Source: Renibacterium salmoninarum ATCC 33209
Lineage (GTDB): Bacteria; Actinomycetota; Actinomycetes; Actinomycetales; Micrococcaceae
Reading direction: 5' to 3'
DNA: 64,000 nucleotides
Assembly (NCBI RefSeq): GCF_000018885.1
Contig: NC_010168.1
Coordinates: 806,001-870,000, forward strand
The notes below the pieces were generated by a model. The model saw only the letters and a list, made by a program, of their open reading frames with translations. It was not told the origin of the DNA and ran no database searches. This document shows positions 1 to 8,835 of this stretch, one piece after another; position 1 is the stretch's first letter; every line of letters begins with the position of its first letter. Both the position numbers and the translations under genes were made by a program.

Positions 1-499
1 CGTTGAGCACTAGCACGGTGTTCATAGAAGCACTCGCTGACCAGCCCAGGATCCTCCGAGAGTAGGCATCGATCACGAAGGCAACATAGACCCACCCGGA
101 CCAGGTCGAAACATAGGTGAAATCATCTACCCATAGCCGATCCGGTGCCGTTGGTGTGAAATCACGGCGGACCAAGTCCTTCGCTCGGGCTGCCTTCGAG
201 TCTTTGATCGTGGTGCGTTTGACCTTGCCACGGACCGCACCCTGTATGCCAAGTAACCCCATGAGCCGTTCTACCGTGCACCTGGCCACCGGCACACCTT
301 CACGGTTCATCGCCAACCAGACTTTCCTGGTGCCGTAAACCCCGTAATTAGCGGCATACACCTTCTGGATCACGGGCTTGAGCACCTCATCACGTTGTTC
401 TCGGTGAGATCGTGTTTTATCCACCCATTCGTAGTACGTGGACGGGGTGGTCTTCACCCCGTCCCAGTAAGCACCTGGCAGATCGACTCGACACCCCAC
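1..499 (-). CDS. IS3-family transposase OrfB (partial)
   Basis: Integrase-core transposase subunit of IS copy 1, cut by the window edge after about 166 residues. It matches the first part of the complete 296-residue OrfB at 39269-40159, including the VADFTYV or VDDFTYV segment with the first catalytic Asp of the DDE triad. The apparent start is GTG. It lies in the same frame as orfA, separated by a TAA, which is unlike the usual overlapping -1 arrangement of IS3 elements. The piece that links the two in other IS3 proteins sits in a different frame here. Confidence 0.88.
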   Translation of the reverse strand, partial: MGCRVDLPGAYWDGVKTTPSTYYEWVDKTRSHREQRDEVLKPVIQKVYAANYGVYGTRKVWLAMNREGVPVARCTVERLMGLLGIQGAVRGKVKRTTIKDSKAARAKDLVRRDFTPTAPDRLWVDDFTYVSTWSGWVYVAFVIDAYSRRILGWSASASMNTVLVLN

Positions 500-508
500 C
501 GCAATCCA

Positions 509-874
509 TTATTCTCGCGGTGACCGGCATGGTCCTTGATGTATTTCACGATCAGTGTTGTGGCGGTCGAGTTCGACCGCGAAAAAAGCTGAAGCACTCC
601 GAAGGATCGCGTTCGCCCGTTTCAGCTCAGCGTTCTCACGCCGTAACCGTTTCAGCTCGGCCGATTCCGTGCTCGTTGTTCCAGTTCTAGTACCAACATC
701 GATCTCGGCTTGCCGGACCCATTTACGCACCGTTTCCGGCACACCCACACCCAAAAGCTGGGCAACTTTTTGCATCGCCGCCCACTCCGAAGATGCACCC
801 TCCATCTCCGCCACCATGCGCACCGTACGATCCTTCAACTCCTGCGGATACCGTGTCGTAGTTTTCCCTGCCAT
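509..874 (-). CDS. IS3-family transposase OrfA
   Basis: A 121-residue DNA-binding subunit of the IS3 type. The N-terminal half is a helix-turn-helix (residues about 8-55, ending in the WVRQAEID motif). It is followed by a Leu-rich coiled coil (ELKRLRRENAELKRANAIL, about 72-92) used for multimerisation. It binds the element ends as part of the OrfAB transposase. It is almost identical to the OrfA genes at 40169-40534 and 24515 onward. Confidence 0.9.
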   Translation of the reverse strand: MAGKTTTRYPQELKDRTVRMVAEMEGASSEWAAMQKVAQLLGVGVPETVRKWVRQAEIDVGTRTGTTSTESAELKRLRRENAELKRANAILRSASAFFAVELDRHNTDREIHQGPCRSPRE

Positions 875-886
875 GTCCTGATCCTC

Positions 887-1186
887 TCAAACAAGAAAGT
901 CTCCGGACACACCGGGGCGATTCAGTTGCGTAGGTGGCTTGCATCGGAAGATCAGTCCTTTCGTCGGAGGGGTGCTGCCAGATGAGGAACAGGAAGTCGA
1001 GCTGCACAGTGTCAGGCCGCCGTCCATGGTGATCGTGCGGGAAACTGATCCACTGAACTCAAATTCAAGTTCTTTGAGTACTTCGGGCATAACCGTTCCG
1101 GGTGTGGTGTCCGCGAGTTCGAGATGCTGGATGGAAAGAATCTCGGGAACATCCGAGACGGTTTGCGGCGTTGCTAGCTGATCCAT
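887..1186 (-). CDS. Small Ser/Thr/Cys-rich peptide, candidate RiPP precursor, 3' end replaced by IS
   Basis: The ATG at 1186 has a good GGAG ribosome site 6 nt upstream; a start further upstream at 1234 lacks one. The peptide has an acidic leader-like half (residues 1-50, with EILSIQHLELAD and EVLKELEFEF). A Ser/Thr/Cys-rich tail follows (TMDGGLTLCSSTSCSSSG, about 53-70). This pattern recalls precursors of lanthipeptides or thiopeptides, but I do not recognise the family. About the last eleven residues are encoded by the IS end, so the natural C-terminus is lost or altered. One A fewer in the run near 965 would close the frame at a TGA just before a possible next start (ATG at 947, preceded by AAGGA), which the IS also interrupts. 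No modification enzyme is visible in the window. Confidence 0.55.
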   Translation of the reverse strand: MDQLATPQTVSDVPEILSIQHLELADTTPGTVMPEVLKELEFEFSGSVSRTITMDGGLTLCSSTSCSSSGSTPPTKGLIFRCKPPTQLNRPGVSGDFLV

Positions 1187-1227
1187 GTTTCTCCTTGTTC
1201 GATTCTTTGACCGGGACTGCGCAGGAA

Positions 1228-1340
1228 TGGGCACCTGAATCCGATAGTCCAGGTGCCCAAAAGTCAGTGAAACGCTCCGGTATATCTTCGATTGTCGAAG
1301 ACCTCTCGGTGACTCTAATTAGTCTTTGACGAATCGTCAA
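1228..1340. promoter_or_regulatory. Cluster of three short perfect palindromes upstream of the small peptide gene
   Basis: Three inverted repeats lie in the 5' region of the minus-strand peptide gene. Arms TGGGCACCTG/CAGGTGCCCA are at 1228-1237 and 1250-1259. CTTCGA-TTG-TCGAAG is at 1286-1300. TTGACG-AAT-CGTCAA is at 1326-1340. The first may fold in the leader RNA; the two short-spaced ones look like operator sites for dimeric regulators. Which gene they serve is inference; the divergent broken gene at 1456 is the alternative. Confidence 0.4.
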
Positions 1341-1455
1341 CTATTAAGGGACAAACTATTGAATTTGTGTTTAACTCCCGAGGCGCAAAGGTGCTTGAGT
1401 GGAGATTTTCCGCAAGGTAGTAGCCGTCTTGGTATCCAGATGGTTTGATGAACAG

Positions 1456-2537
1456 ATGCGGGTTTCTCGTGCGGGTATAGCGAATATGCGACAGCATGCG
1501 CAGCTTCTACTCGGCGCCGGGGTAGCTAGTCCACGCGAGGTCGCAGAAAAAAATGTTGGCCATGCAGGGGCAAGATTTAACTGGCGTGCTGTACTCACTT
1601 GTTCTGCGTACCCGGGGCAAAGCATTGTCCGAAGTTCGAGAAGCATTCGACTCGGGACAGCTGGTTAGTTCCTGGCCAATGCGTGGAACGTTGCATGTGT
1701 GTCTTGCTAAGGACTTGCCCTGGATACTCTCGCTCACTGCCGAGCGAACACTTGCCTCAATGCTTGGCAGGCAACGCCAGCTCAACATCTCGGCAACTGA
1801 TATTGCCGCAGTTCGGGAAACAGCCATTGACGTTACCGCCGGGAGCGGTGCTAGCCGCGATGAACTGTTCAGCGCTTTCGAAATGATCGGCCAAGATACC
1901 GGTGCACAACGCGGAATTCACCTGATCAACGTGCTCTGTATTCAAGGCCAGCTTGTCCAAGGTCCGTTTCGGGGCAATAAGCAGCTCTTTATGGTCAGTT
2001 CTGAATGGATTAAACAGCCCCGTCAACTTGAACGTGACGAGGCGCTTGCCGAAATTGCGACCAGGTACTTCCGTTCGCATGGACCAGCCACGCTCGCAGA
2101 CTTTGCTTGGTGGTCCAAACTAACGCTGACTGACGCTCGACGAGCTTTGGCCGCGATGGACCAATCAATTGTGATGCTTGAGCATGCCGGAACTGAGTAT
2201 TTTGTCGCAGAGGAGCTTCTTGCGCAATTACCGAGCGGCGTCGGCAGTCGTTCGGTCTTACTGCTTCCTGGCTTTGACGAAAATCTCTTAGGCTACGCTG
2301 ACCGTTCCGCAGCGCTCGCTGCTGAACTCGCTGTTCGGATTGTTCCCGGGAATAACGGGATGTTCATGCCGACCATACGTTTATGGTGGCTCAGTGATCG
2401 GCACCTGGCGTAAGCCGAGTTCAGTAAGTGGCGCCCGCGCCGACGTCGAACTGGAGCCATTTGCAGAGTTGCCGCCAAGAGTTCTGGCAGCTGCCCGGCG
2501 CGCAAGCACAGCATATTTGCAGTTTCTGCACAGTTGA
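1456..2537 (+). pseudogene. AlkZ-like winged-helix DNA glycosylase family protein, two frameshifts
   Basis: The protein belongs to the 'winged helix DNA-binding domain-containing' family related to AlkZ glycosylases. Typical segments are present: SPREVAEK, then MLAMQGQDL, SSWPMRGTLHV near the N-terminus and LLPGFDENLLGY with VPGNNGMFMPTI near the C-terminus. The frame changes at a run of seven A (1547-1553; six would restore it). It changes again near 2376-2378, where one extra base precedes the coding text YGGSVIGTWRK. The intact ancestor would be about 360 residues, starting at the ATG at 1456. Both lesions are single-base indels, so decay is recent. Confidence 0.82.
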
Positions 2538-2620
2538 ATCTTCTCTAGAAATCAGGCAACTCTTAGCTAGCTGATCGGGCCCCTACCCCGGTACGGGGGT
2601 GGATAGTTCGCCAGGGGGAT

Positions 2621-3778
2621 GTGCCCGTACGAATGGTTTCCGTAGAGTCTGATATTCAGACAAAGTTTTCGAAGTTTCAACGGAAAGGCCGCGCTGTGAC
2701 CCTCGCACCGACCGCACCACGTGTAAGTCCTGCCACCAACCGGCAGACGGCGGAGTTTATTGAGCTCGCCGAAAAAGTTCGGGCAACCGGGCTGATGGAA
2801 CGTGATGTTGCCTGGTACATATGGCGGATGATTCGACTTGGCCTAGGATTTGCTGCCGTCGGTGTGATGTTTGTGCTGTTGGGACAGTCGTGGTGGCAGT
2901 TGTTGACCGCAGTCGCCTTCAGCGTGATGTGCGGAATGGCAGGCTTCTTGGCGCACGACGCAGCGCATCGACAGATTTTTTCCAGCTCGAAGGCTAACGA
3001 GTGGACCGGGCGCGTAGTCGGTAATCTATTTGTGGGTCTGAGCTACGGCTGGTGGATGAACAAACACGGTAAGCACCACGCCAACCCAAACAAAATTGGT
3101 TCTGACCTGGATATTTCTGCCGGCGTTGTGGTCTTTGATCCTGAGTCAGCCGCACAACGAACTGGCTTTGCTCGCTGGTTTGCCGCACATCAGGGTTGGT
3201 TTTTCTTTCCGTTGTTGACTTTAGTCACCTTGGATTTGCACATTAACGCGACCAAACGAGTCTTGAACCGCCAGGAGATCGTACCGAAGCGGGGCTGGGA
3301 AGCAGCTATGCTCGCCGTCCGATTGATCGGCGTTCCGGTAGCAGTGTTTGCCGTCTGCGGCTGGGGTATTGGTGCGGTAGTTTTGGCCGTGCACATTGCC
3401 ACTTTCGGACTCTACTTTGGCGGAGTATTTGCGCCAAACCACAAAGGTATGCCTTTGGTTCCGAAGGACCTGAAGATTGATTTCCTCCGCCGCCAGGTCT
3501 TGATGAGCCGTAATATCTCAGGCGGTTGGTTGGTTTCGGTAGGTATGGGTGGCTTGAACTACCAGATCGAGCATCACTTGTTCCCCACCATGTCGTCGAG
3601 GAATCTTGCAAAAGTTCAGCCGATGGTTCGTGAGTTCTGCGCGGGAAAGCAGATTACCTACACGGAGACCACCTTGGTTGATTCATACGGGATTGTGGTT
3701 CGTTATCTCAACCGGGTAGGCCTGGGGCAGCGCGATCCCTTTGATTGCCCGCTAACGGCGCAGTTCCGCACCCGCTAG
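2621..3778 (+). CDS. Membrane fatty acid desaturase (acyl-CoA/acyl-lipid type)
   Basis: Introduces a double bond into acyl chains at the membrane using a di-iron centre. The three histidine boxes are present: HDAAH (about residues 112-116), HGKHHANP (about 149-155) and QIEHHLFP (about 315-322). Hydrophobic pairs lie between them (about 71-110 and 190-270). Length 385 is normal for the family (DesA3 and front-end-like relatives in actinobacteria). The start is unclear: GTG at 2621 is only 2 nt from the AGGGGG site, and ATG at 2633 is 14 nt away. The QIEHH form of the third box (no cytochrome b5 domain) suggests a stand-alone enzyme fed by a separate ferredoxin or reductase. Confidence 0.9.
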   Translation: MPVRMVSVESDIQTKFSKFQRKGRAVTLAPTAPRVSPATNRQTAEFIELAEKVRATGLMERDVAWYIWRMIRLGLGFAAVGVMFVLLGQSWWQLLTAVAFSVMCGMAGFLAHDAAHRQIFSSSKANEWTGRVVGNLFVGLSYGWWMNKHGKHHANPNKIGSDLDISAGVVVFDPESAAQRTGFARWFAAHQGWFFFPLLTLVTLDLHINATKRVLNRQEIVPKRGWEAAMLAVRLIGVPVAVFAVCGWGIGAVVLAVHIATFGLYFGGVFAPNHKGMPLVPKDLKIDFLRRQVLMSRNISGGWLVSVGMGGLNYQIEHHLFPTMSSRNLAKVQPMVREFCAGKQITYTETTLVDSYGIVVRYLNRVGLGQRDPFDCPLTAQFRTR

Positions 3779-3800
3779 GCAAAAATGTAGCGCACGCAGC

Positions 3801-4919
3801 TTAGAGTGCGCCGGTTGCAATATTGACCATTCGACGCAGCGGCTCCGCGGCACCCCAGAGCAATTGATCACCCACAGTGAAAGCACTGATGTATTGGGGG
3901 CCCATTTCTAGCTTTCGAATTCTGCCAACAGGGATATTCAAGGTGCCGGAAGTCGCCACGGGGGTCAGCGATTTCATCGTTGCCTCCTTGGTATTTGGTA
4001 CCACAGTCGCCCAGTCGTTATCAGCGGCCAAGATCCGCTCGATCTCTTCGACGGAAATATCTTCGCGTAGCTTGATCATCAGGGCCTGTGAGTGTGTGCG
4101 CATCGCGCCAATCCGCACGCAGAGTCCGTCCATCACCACTCGATCAGCGCCCGTCAGGCCCAAGATTTTATTCGTCTCGGCGTCGTTCTTCCACTCTTCT
4201 TTAGACTGGCCATTGCCCAGATCACCATCGATCCAGGGGATCAGCGAACCTGCCAGGGTGGCACCAAACTGACTTGAATCGACGGTGTGCTGGCTCGCGA
4301 TTACCGCTCGGTCAATCTCTAAAATAGCCGACGCCGGATCTGCCAGTTTGGTAGCGACCGCACCATGGATCTCGCCAAATTGATTGAGCAACTCGCGCAT
4401 GTGTTTAGCGCCGCCACCGGAGGCAGCCTGGTATGTCATCGAGGTCGCCCACTCGATCAGGCCGTTGCGGAAGAGCCCGCCGAGTCCCATCAACATGCAG
4501 GAGACGGTGCAATTGCCGCCAACGAAATCTCTTGTACCGTTAGCCAACCCCGCATCGATGACATCGCGATTGACTGGATCCAGCACAATGATGGAGTCGT
4601 CGTTCATTCTTAGCGTCGAAGCCGCGTCGATCCAGAGGCCGTTCCAGCCTCGAGCGCGTAACTGCGGATGCACTGCTGCGGTGTAGTCCCCGCCTTGCGC
4701 AGTCACGATGATTGGCAAGGCCGCAAGTGCGTCTATGTCAAAGGCATCTTGCAGCGTTCCGCTGTCTCCCTCGGCGAACGAAGGGGCCGCGCCACCGGTA
4801 TTCGAGGTGGAAAAGAATGTTGGTTCAATGCGTGCGAAATCGCCTTCCTGCCGCATCCGCTGCATCAAGACTGATCCGACCATGCCACGCCATCCGACGT
4901 AGCCAACACGTTGACTCAT
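3801..4919 (-). CDS. asd: Aspartate-semialdehyde dehydrogenase
   Basis: Reduces aspartyl-4-phosphate to aspartate semialdehyde, the branch point to lysine/diaminopimelate, threonine and methionine. The N-terminal [13 protein letters not shown] is the NADP-binding loop. [10 protein letters not shown] holds the catalytic Cys (residue 137), and [10 protein letters not shown] carries the catalytic His. At 372 residues it is of the Gram-negative-like long type. It is convergent with the desaturase gene, with only 22 bp between stops, and its promoter must lie in the short gap before folA. It appears intact. Confidence 0.97.
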   Translation of the reverse strand: MSQRVGYVGWRGMVGSVLMQRMRQEGDFARIEPTFFSTSNTGGAAPSFAEGDSGTLQDAFDIDALAALPIIVTAQGGDYTAAVHPQLRARGWNGLWIDAASTLRMNDDSIIVLDPVNRDVIDAGLANGTRDFVGGNCTVSCMLMGLGGLFRNGLIEWATSMTYQAASGGGAKHMRELLNQFGEIHGAVATKLADPASAILEIDRAVIASQHTVDSSQFGATLAGSLIPWIDGDLGNGQSKEEWKNDAETNKILGLTGADRVVMDGLCVRIGAMRTHSQALMIKLREDISVEEIERILAADNDWATVVPNTKEATMKSLTPVATSGTLNIPVGRIRKLEMGPQYISAFTVGDQLLWGAAEPLRRMVNIATGAL

Positions 4920-4985
4920 CCTTCAATGGTACGGGGGACTGGGCTACCGAGCGAAGTAGATGAAGTGGCACATCAGCATGGCTAG

Positions 4986-5510
4986 CTAAGATTTTTGCCG
5001 GCGCCAGATCGTGAAACGGTAGCGTTCACCTTTTGTTGACTGATGCCAACCTGAAGCTGGATCCATCCGGTCAAGCGTCCAGCTGCCAGCAAGCTGCGGA
5101 GCGAAAGTATCTCCGGCGACCTGCGAATCAATGATCGTGATGCTCGCAACTTCGGCAAGCTCCAAGGTTTGTTCGTAAACCTGGCCACCACCAATAACCC
5201 AGATCTTCTCCGAACCCGGTGCGTCCCGGGCCAAAGCAAGGGCCTCATCCAATGATGAAACGGCTTGCGACCCTGCGGCTTCGGGCGTTGCTGCCCACTC
5301 AGAGTCAGACGTCAGCACAATATTGGTTCGATCCGGGAGCGGACGGAATTTGGCTGGGAAAGATAGCCAGGTCCGTCGACCCATGATGACCGGATACCCG
5401 GAAGTCATCTCACGAAAATAGGTCATGTCCTCCGGCACGCGCCAGGGCATGTTGCCATCAGAGCCAATGACACCACTCGGAGTTTGCGCCCAGATAACGC
5501 CAATTGTCAT
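4986..5510 (-). CDS. folA: Dihydrofolate reductase
   Basis: Reduces dihydrofolate to tetrahydrofolate with NADPH. Recognised by [27 protein letters not shown] at the N-terminus (split here as substrate-loop motifs GVIG and MPWR), [10 protein letters not shown] and [13 protein letters not shown]. Length 174 is normal. The start ATG overlaps the thyA stop by 4 bp, so the two are translationally coupled. ThyA makes the dihydrofolate that FolA recycles. Confidence 0.97.
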   Translation of the reverse strand: MTIGVIWAQTPSGVIGSDGNMPWRVPEDMTYFREMTSGYPVIMGRRTWLSFPAKFRPLPDRTNIVLTSDSEWAATPEAAGSQAVSSLDEALALARDAPGSEKIWVIGGGQVYEQTLELAEVASITIIDSQVAGDTFAPQLAGSWTLDRMDPASGWHQSTKGERYRFTIWRRQKS

Positions 5511-6310
5511 ACTGCGATCGGTGCCTTGATCGTGGCGTGGTGCTGATAGTTCAACACTTCAAAGTCTTCAAAGTTGTAGTCGAAGATTGACGTGGGCTTC
5601 CGGTTGATCCGGAGCGATGGGTAGGGGAATGGTTCCCGGCTGAGTTGCTCTTCAACCTGAGCCAGGTGGTCATCGTAAATATGGGTATCGCCACCGGTCC
5701 AGATGAATTCACCTGGTTCTAGGCCGACTTGCTGGGCAACCATCAAGGCGAGGAGCGCATATGAGGCAATGTTGAAGGGAACGCCTAAGAACATGTCAGC
5801 GCTGCGCTGGTAAAGCTGGCAGGAGAGTTTGCCATCCGCAACGTAGAACTGGAAAAAAGCATGGCAAGGTGGAAGAGCCATCTTGGACAGTTCCGCGACA
5901 TTCCAGGCCGAGACTATGTGCCGGCGAGAATCCGGATTGGCTTTCAACGCCTCGATCAGACTAGCAATCTGGTCAATATGTTGGCCGTCTGGTGTGGGCC
6001 ACGAGCGCCACTGGACGCCATAGACCGGACCAAGCTCGCCGTCGTCGTCCGCCCATTCGTTCCAAATCTTGACGCCGTTTTCCTGTAACCAGTGGACATT
6101 GGAATCACCACGTAGGAACCAAAGCAGCTCCATGGCCACCGATTTGAAGTGCACGCGCTTGGTGGTGATCAGCGGAAATGACTGGGCCAAATCAAAGCGG
6201 ATCTGGCGGCCGAATACACTGCGAGTACCGGTGCCGGTACGGTCCGATTTGGTGGTGCCGTTGGCCAGTACGTCGCGTAGCAAGTCTTCGTAGGGAGTCT
6301 GAACCGTCAT
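5507..6310 (-). CDS. thyA: Thymidylate synthase
   Basis: Methylates dUMP to dTMP using methylene-tetrahydrofolate. The active-site segment [13 protein letters not shown] holds the catalytic Cys, and [18 protein letters not shown] is the nucleotide-binding region. Length 267 matches the E. coli enzyme. Upstream, the reading frame of the DUF1648 gene runs 119 bp into this gene on the same strand, which is probably an artefact of that gene having lost its own stop. Confidence 0.97.
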   Translation of the reverse strand: MTVQTPYEDLLRDVLANGTTKSDRTGTGTRSVFGRQIRFDLAQSFPLITTKRVHFKSVAMELLWFLRGDSNVHWLQENGVKIWNEWADDDGELGPVYGVQWRSWPTPDGQHIDQIASLIEALKANPDSRRHIVSAWNVAELSKMALPPCHAFFQFYVADGKLSCQLYQRSADMFLGVPFNIASYALLALMVAQQVGLEPGEFIWTGGDTHIYDDHLAQVEEQLSREPFPYPSLRINRKPTSIFDYNFEDFEVLNYQHHATIKAPIAV

Positions 6311-7070
6311 GTTCTGATCCTATCCTCGGCTGCTGACAATATGGGTTCACTAAGGTAGTGCTTGCCCAAATTGAAAGCCCGATCACCACCACCGGAATTG
6401 CGCAGATACCGAGCAGAATGGCTTTGCCGCCTGGCCGGGCCCAATTCACTGTTGTACCCAAGCCAGAGCGTTTGGGCACAAAAACTTTTGTGTCGGCGGG
6501 ATTGTTGTAGATCAAGCCGGCAGCCCAAAATCTCTCGTCATCGTATGATTCTGAGTTGTTTTTATCAGCGTTATCTGGCTGCGGATGTTTTAGCCGTTCA
6601 GCTTTGTGCCTTCGGTTTGCGAAGATCACGGCAATGATCAGGGTCAGCAGAACGAGTAGCAGAATCAAGAGGCCATTGACGGTGTTGCCGGTGCCGGCCC
6701 AAATTTGCATGCTGACTAGCCAGAAAACCAAAGAAAGTCCGATTGCTGTCACGCCAAGAAAGGTTTGGGTGGCTGCCAGTGCGAAATCTGTTACCGGGTT
6801 GGGCGCCCGGCGAATTCGAGGCATGACCATACTGATCAGCGTAAATAGCACCAAGATTCCGTAGCCAATGAATACCGCTGAAAATGCGGACGCGATGCTC
6901 TTGTCAGCGAAGCCGTTTGCTGTACCAGCGCCGTTCCAATGGACTGCGAAGCGTTCTGGCAGGCTCGGGTAACGCAATGCGCCATGCACGGTCGCCACAA
7001 TCATGATCAAGAGCGCGACGGCAAGGAGCGCCCATGCCGGTCTGTTGGCTCTACTAATTTGTGCTGGCAT
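6192..7070 (-). CDS. DUF1648 membrane protein, C-terminus probably shifted
   Basis: The N-terminus has one membrane helix followed by a DUF1648-like motif ([22 protein letters not shown]). Helices follow at about 65-90, 105-125 and 130-155, then a cytoplasmic stretch and a last helix near 225-245. DUF1648 proteins are often encoded beside GntR or SdpR-type regulators, as here (GntR at 7080-7472). The final ~40 residues are read from thyA sequence in another frame and look non-native; a one-base change near 6340-6355 would give a stop before thyA. The function of DUF1648 proteins is not established; some relate to SdpI immunity proteins. Confidence 0.7.
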   Translation of the reverse strand: MPAQISRANRPAWALLAVALLIMIVATVHGALRYPSLPERFAVHWNGAGTANGFADKSIASAFSAVFIGYGILVLFTLISMVMPRIRRAPNPVTDFALAATQTFLGVTAIGLSLVFWLVSMQIWAGTGNTVNGLLILLLVLLTLIIAVIFANRRHKAERLKHPQPDNADKNNSESYDDERFWAAGLIYNNPADTKVFVPKRSGLGTTVNWARPGGKAILLGICAIPVVVIGLSIWASTTLVNPYCQQPRIGSEHDGSDSLRRLATRRTGQRHHQIGPYRHRYSQCIRPPDPL

Positions 7071-7079
7071 GCTCTCAAC

Positions 7080-7472
7080 CTAGCCTTTTTGTAATCTGCT
7101 GCGCAGTAAGTCGACGGTGATCTCCTGACCAAGACCGGCTGCCTGGCTGCTCAGGATAAGCTGCTCGATAGCCGCCAGCACGGAATCACGGTGCGCCGAG
7201 CTGAGCATGCTGAGTTGAGCGGCCGGCACCTGGGCTGCAACAACGGTGCCTGACCGTCGTCGGCTCTCAATGAGGCCTTGAGATTCTAACTCCTTATATG
7301 CCCGGGCTACAGTTCCTGCGGCCACGCCCAAGTCAGAAGCTAGTGCACGCACCGTTGGCAGGCGCGACTCGGCAGATAATTCGCCCAAAGCAATGAGCGA
7401 GGTGATCTGGGACCTAATTTGTTCGTAGGGCGGAGTGGGGGAGGACAGATCTACAGCTAGCCGGGGGCTCAT
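7080..7472 (-). CDS. GntR-family transcriptional regulator (YtrA-like)
   Basis: A 130-residue protein with a winged helix over residues about 10-75 (PPYEQIRSQI, LPTVRALASDLGVAAGTVARAYKELE, GLIESRRRSGTVV) and a short helical tail. The short effector-free tail is typical of the YtrA subfamily, which usually controls its own operon of membrane or transport genes. It overlaps the upstream membrane-protein gene by 4 bp and is followed by the DUF1648 gene 9 bp later, so the group is one operon. Confidence 0.9.
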   Translation of the reverse strand: MSPRLAVDLSSPTPPYEQIRSQITSLIALGELSAESRLPTVRALASDLGVAAGTVARAYKELESQGLIESRRRSGTVVAAQVPAAQLSMLSSAHRDSVLAAIEQLILSSQAAGLGQEITVDLLRSRLQKG

Positions 7473-7843
7473 CCTTCCGCTCGCTGGTTCTCAACGGTTA
7501 TGGGAGTAGATCCCGGCGAAACTGCGCGTCGAGTAGGACCAGGGAAGATGGCAAGGAAGATCGCCAACAACGTAAGCGCAGCAAGCCCAAGCGGATAATT
7601 CTGCCCTGCACCTGGAAGAACTGATTCAGCGAGGCTCAGCAACTGAGCTGCGGACGCACATAGTGTCGCCGCAGTTAGCCGGATGGACCGAAACGCCGAT
7701 ACCTTACGCCATGTATCGTCCAGCGAAGCTGAGATATTCCTTGTCGTTGGCCGCAATCTCGCCACCGTGATGACTATCGCGCACATAAGCAAAAGCATCA
7801 AAGGCGCCCAGCGCGGCAGCGAGCCACGGGAGTTCTTTACCAT
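7469..7843 (-). CDS. Small membrane protein of unknown function (124 aa)
   Basis: Not recognised. Predicted helices lie at about residues 12-30, 52-72 and 83-100. The start ATG overlaps the stop of the preceding gene (ATGGTAA), and its own end overlaps the GntR start, so it is co-translated with its neighbours. It could be the second half of a protein once continuous with the 99-residue gene upstream, but the tight coupling makes two genes equally plausible. Confidence 0.6.
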   Translation of the reverse strand: MVKNSRGSLPRWAPLMLLLMCAIVITVARLRPTTRNISASLDDTWRKVSAFRSIRLTAATLCASAAQLLSLAESVLPGAGQNYPLGLAALTLLAIFLAIFPGPTRRAVSPGSTPITVENQRAEG

Positions 7844-8136
7844 TGAAATATTCCATATTGTTTTTGGCGAAGATACCGCAACTGACTAAAGATGCTGAGC
7901 GAGATAACGAGCGCCAGCAAAATCCACCAAGGAACAAGCTTCCAATTGCACTGCTTAGCCGGCAGCCAGCCGCCCCGCCGACGCAGATACTCATTGGCGG
8001 AGTCGCCAATGAGTAAGAAGAGTTGTGCTGCCAAGCCTAGGAAGAGCCAGCCCACTGACATTGAAAGCTGGCTGAGGTAATTGCCAGTTGCAGTCACGGT
8101 CCTCAGAGCCAAGAGCGCGCTTAAACTGACGCCCAT
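7837..8136 (-). CDS. Small membrane protein of unknown function (99 aa)
   Basis: Not recognised. Two hydrophobic segments (about residues 22-45 and 66-85) flank a basic stretch (YLRRRGGWLPAKQ). It begins 6 bp after the stop of the 200-residue membrane gene upstream and overlaps the next gene. Context suggests a small multi-component membrane unit under the GntR regulator. Confidence 0.6.
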   Translation of the reverse strand: MGVSLSALLALRTVTATGNYLSQLSMSVGWLFLGLAAQLFLLIGDSANEYLRRRGGWLPAKQCNWKLVPWWILLALVISLSIFSQLRYLRQKQYGIFQW

Positions 8137-8142
8137 AATAAC

Positions 8143-8745
8143 TCAGATCCGAGCAGCATTACTAGATTCAATCGCGTCGAATTCGGCTTTGTGCTGGCGC
8201 CGTAGCAGGGAATCTAAGATCTCTTCAGCGGTATCGCGGCCATTGAGCGGATCAAGTTTTGGTGGTTGACTCGCGATCACCACAACGACGATCAAAAGAC
8301 CAACGATTCCGTAAATCCCCTGCGGAACTGACCAGATACTGAGGGAGTCCGAGCCGCCAGGGGTCTCCAGCCCAGATCGCCGAGTGGCAAATTGCACGGC
8401 AAACGATGCCACTCCGCAGCTTAGGAGTGCGCCAATTCGCAACGCGCGGTTCATGGCAATTGTGCGCAGCAGGACGTTGTTGCTGTTACTAAGTCCCTGA
8501 AGCGGGCGACGTCGGGAGATCACGGACAAGGTCAAGATCATGCCCAGGGCCAAGACCAACAAAGCTGCCCAGAGAACAAATGCGAGTGCCCAACCGTCGA
8601 TTCGGCCAGGTACAAACGAGCTGGAGAAGGTTGACGGGTTGCTTGGATTCGCAAGGTAAATTGATCGATCCACCGGACTGAAGCCGGGCAGCCAGAAGAT
8701 TCCGGCGATGACTATGCCAGATCCGCACCAGATCACCGTGCTCAC
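8143..8745 (-). CDS. Membrane protein of unknown function (200 aa)
   Basis: Not recognised. Hydrophobic segments lie at about residues 5-20, 55-75, 100-118 and 135-155, with a charged C-terminus (DTAEEILDSLLRRQHKAEFDAIE). It is the first gene of the minus-strand operon that continues with two small membrane proteins, GntR and DUF1648. The 90 bp upstream to the next gene contain no obvious terminator. Confidence 0.6.
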   Translation of the reverse strand: MSTVIWCGSGIVIAGIFWLPGFSPVDRSIYLANPSNPSTFSSSFVPGRIDGWALAFVLWAALLVLALGMILTLSVISRRRPLQGLSNSNNVLLRTIAMNRALRIGALLSCGVASFAVQFATRRSGLETPGGSDSLSIWSVPQGIYGIVGLLIVVVVIASQPPKLDPLNGRDTAEEILDSLLRRQHKAEFDAIESSNAARI

Positions 8746-8835
8746 GAGCGCTAGTCTGCGCGGGAGGAAATTGTGAACCCGGCGTCTGCTGAGATCGGCC
8801 TGGCGGACCTGCCCCTGCGGCTTGGGGAAAGTAAA

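Larger units (their letters stand above)
1..924 (-). mobile_element. IS3-family insertion sequence, copy 1 (partial, IS994-like)
   Basis: The right-hand 924 bp of an element whose full length is 1346 bp, judged from the complete copy at 39239-40584 and from copy 3 after removing its nested insert. The visible terminus at 905-924 is an inverted-repeat end, read inward as TGAATCGCCCCGGTGTGTCC. It carries orfA and most of orfB on the minus strand. The window edge cuts off the other end, so a target duplication cannot be checked. The insertion fused the end of the upstream small peptide gene (887-1186) to element sequence. Identification with IS994 of Renibacterium salmoninarum is from memory. 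Confidence 0.93.

Noticed and set aside
117..338. Plus-strand ORFs over the IS copies (for example 117-338, 39777-39998, 63616-63837)
   Set aside because: They mirror the transposase genes on the other strand and repeat only because the IS repeats.
887..1234. A longer version of the RiPP-like gene starting at 1234
   Set aside because: The upstream start has no ribosome site, and the added residues are basic and unlike the acidic leader; ATG at 1186 has GGAG at the right distance.
2579..2603. Terminator CCCCG-GTA-CGGGG before the desaturase gene
   Set aside because: Only a 5-bp perfect core and close to the desaturase ribosome site; not strong enough to annotate.
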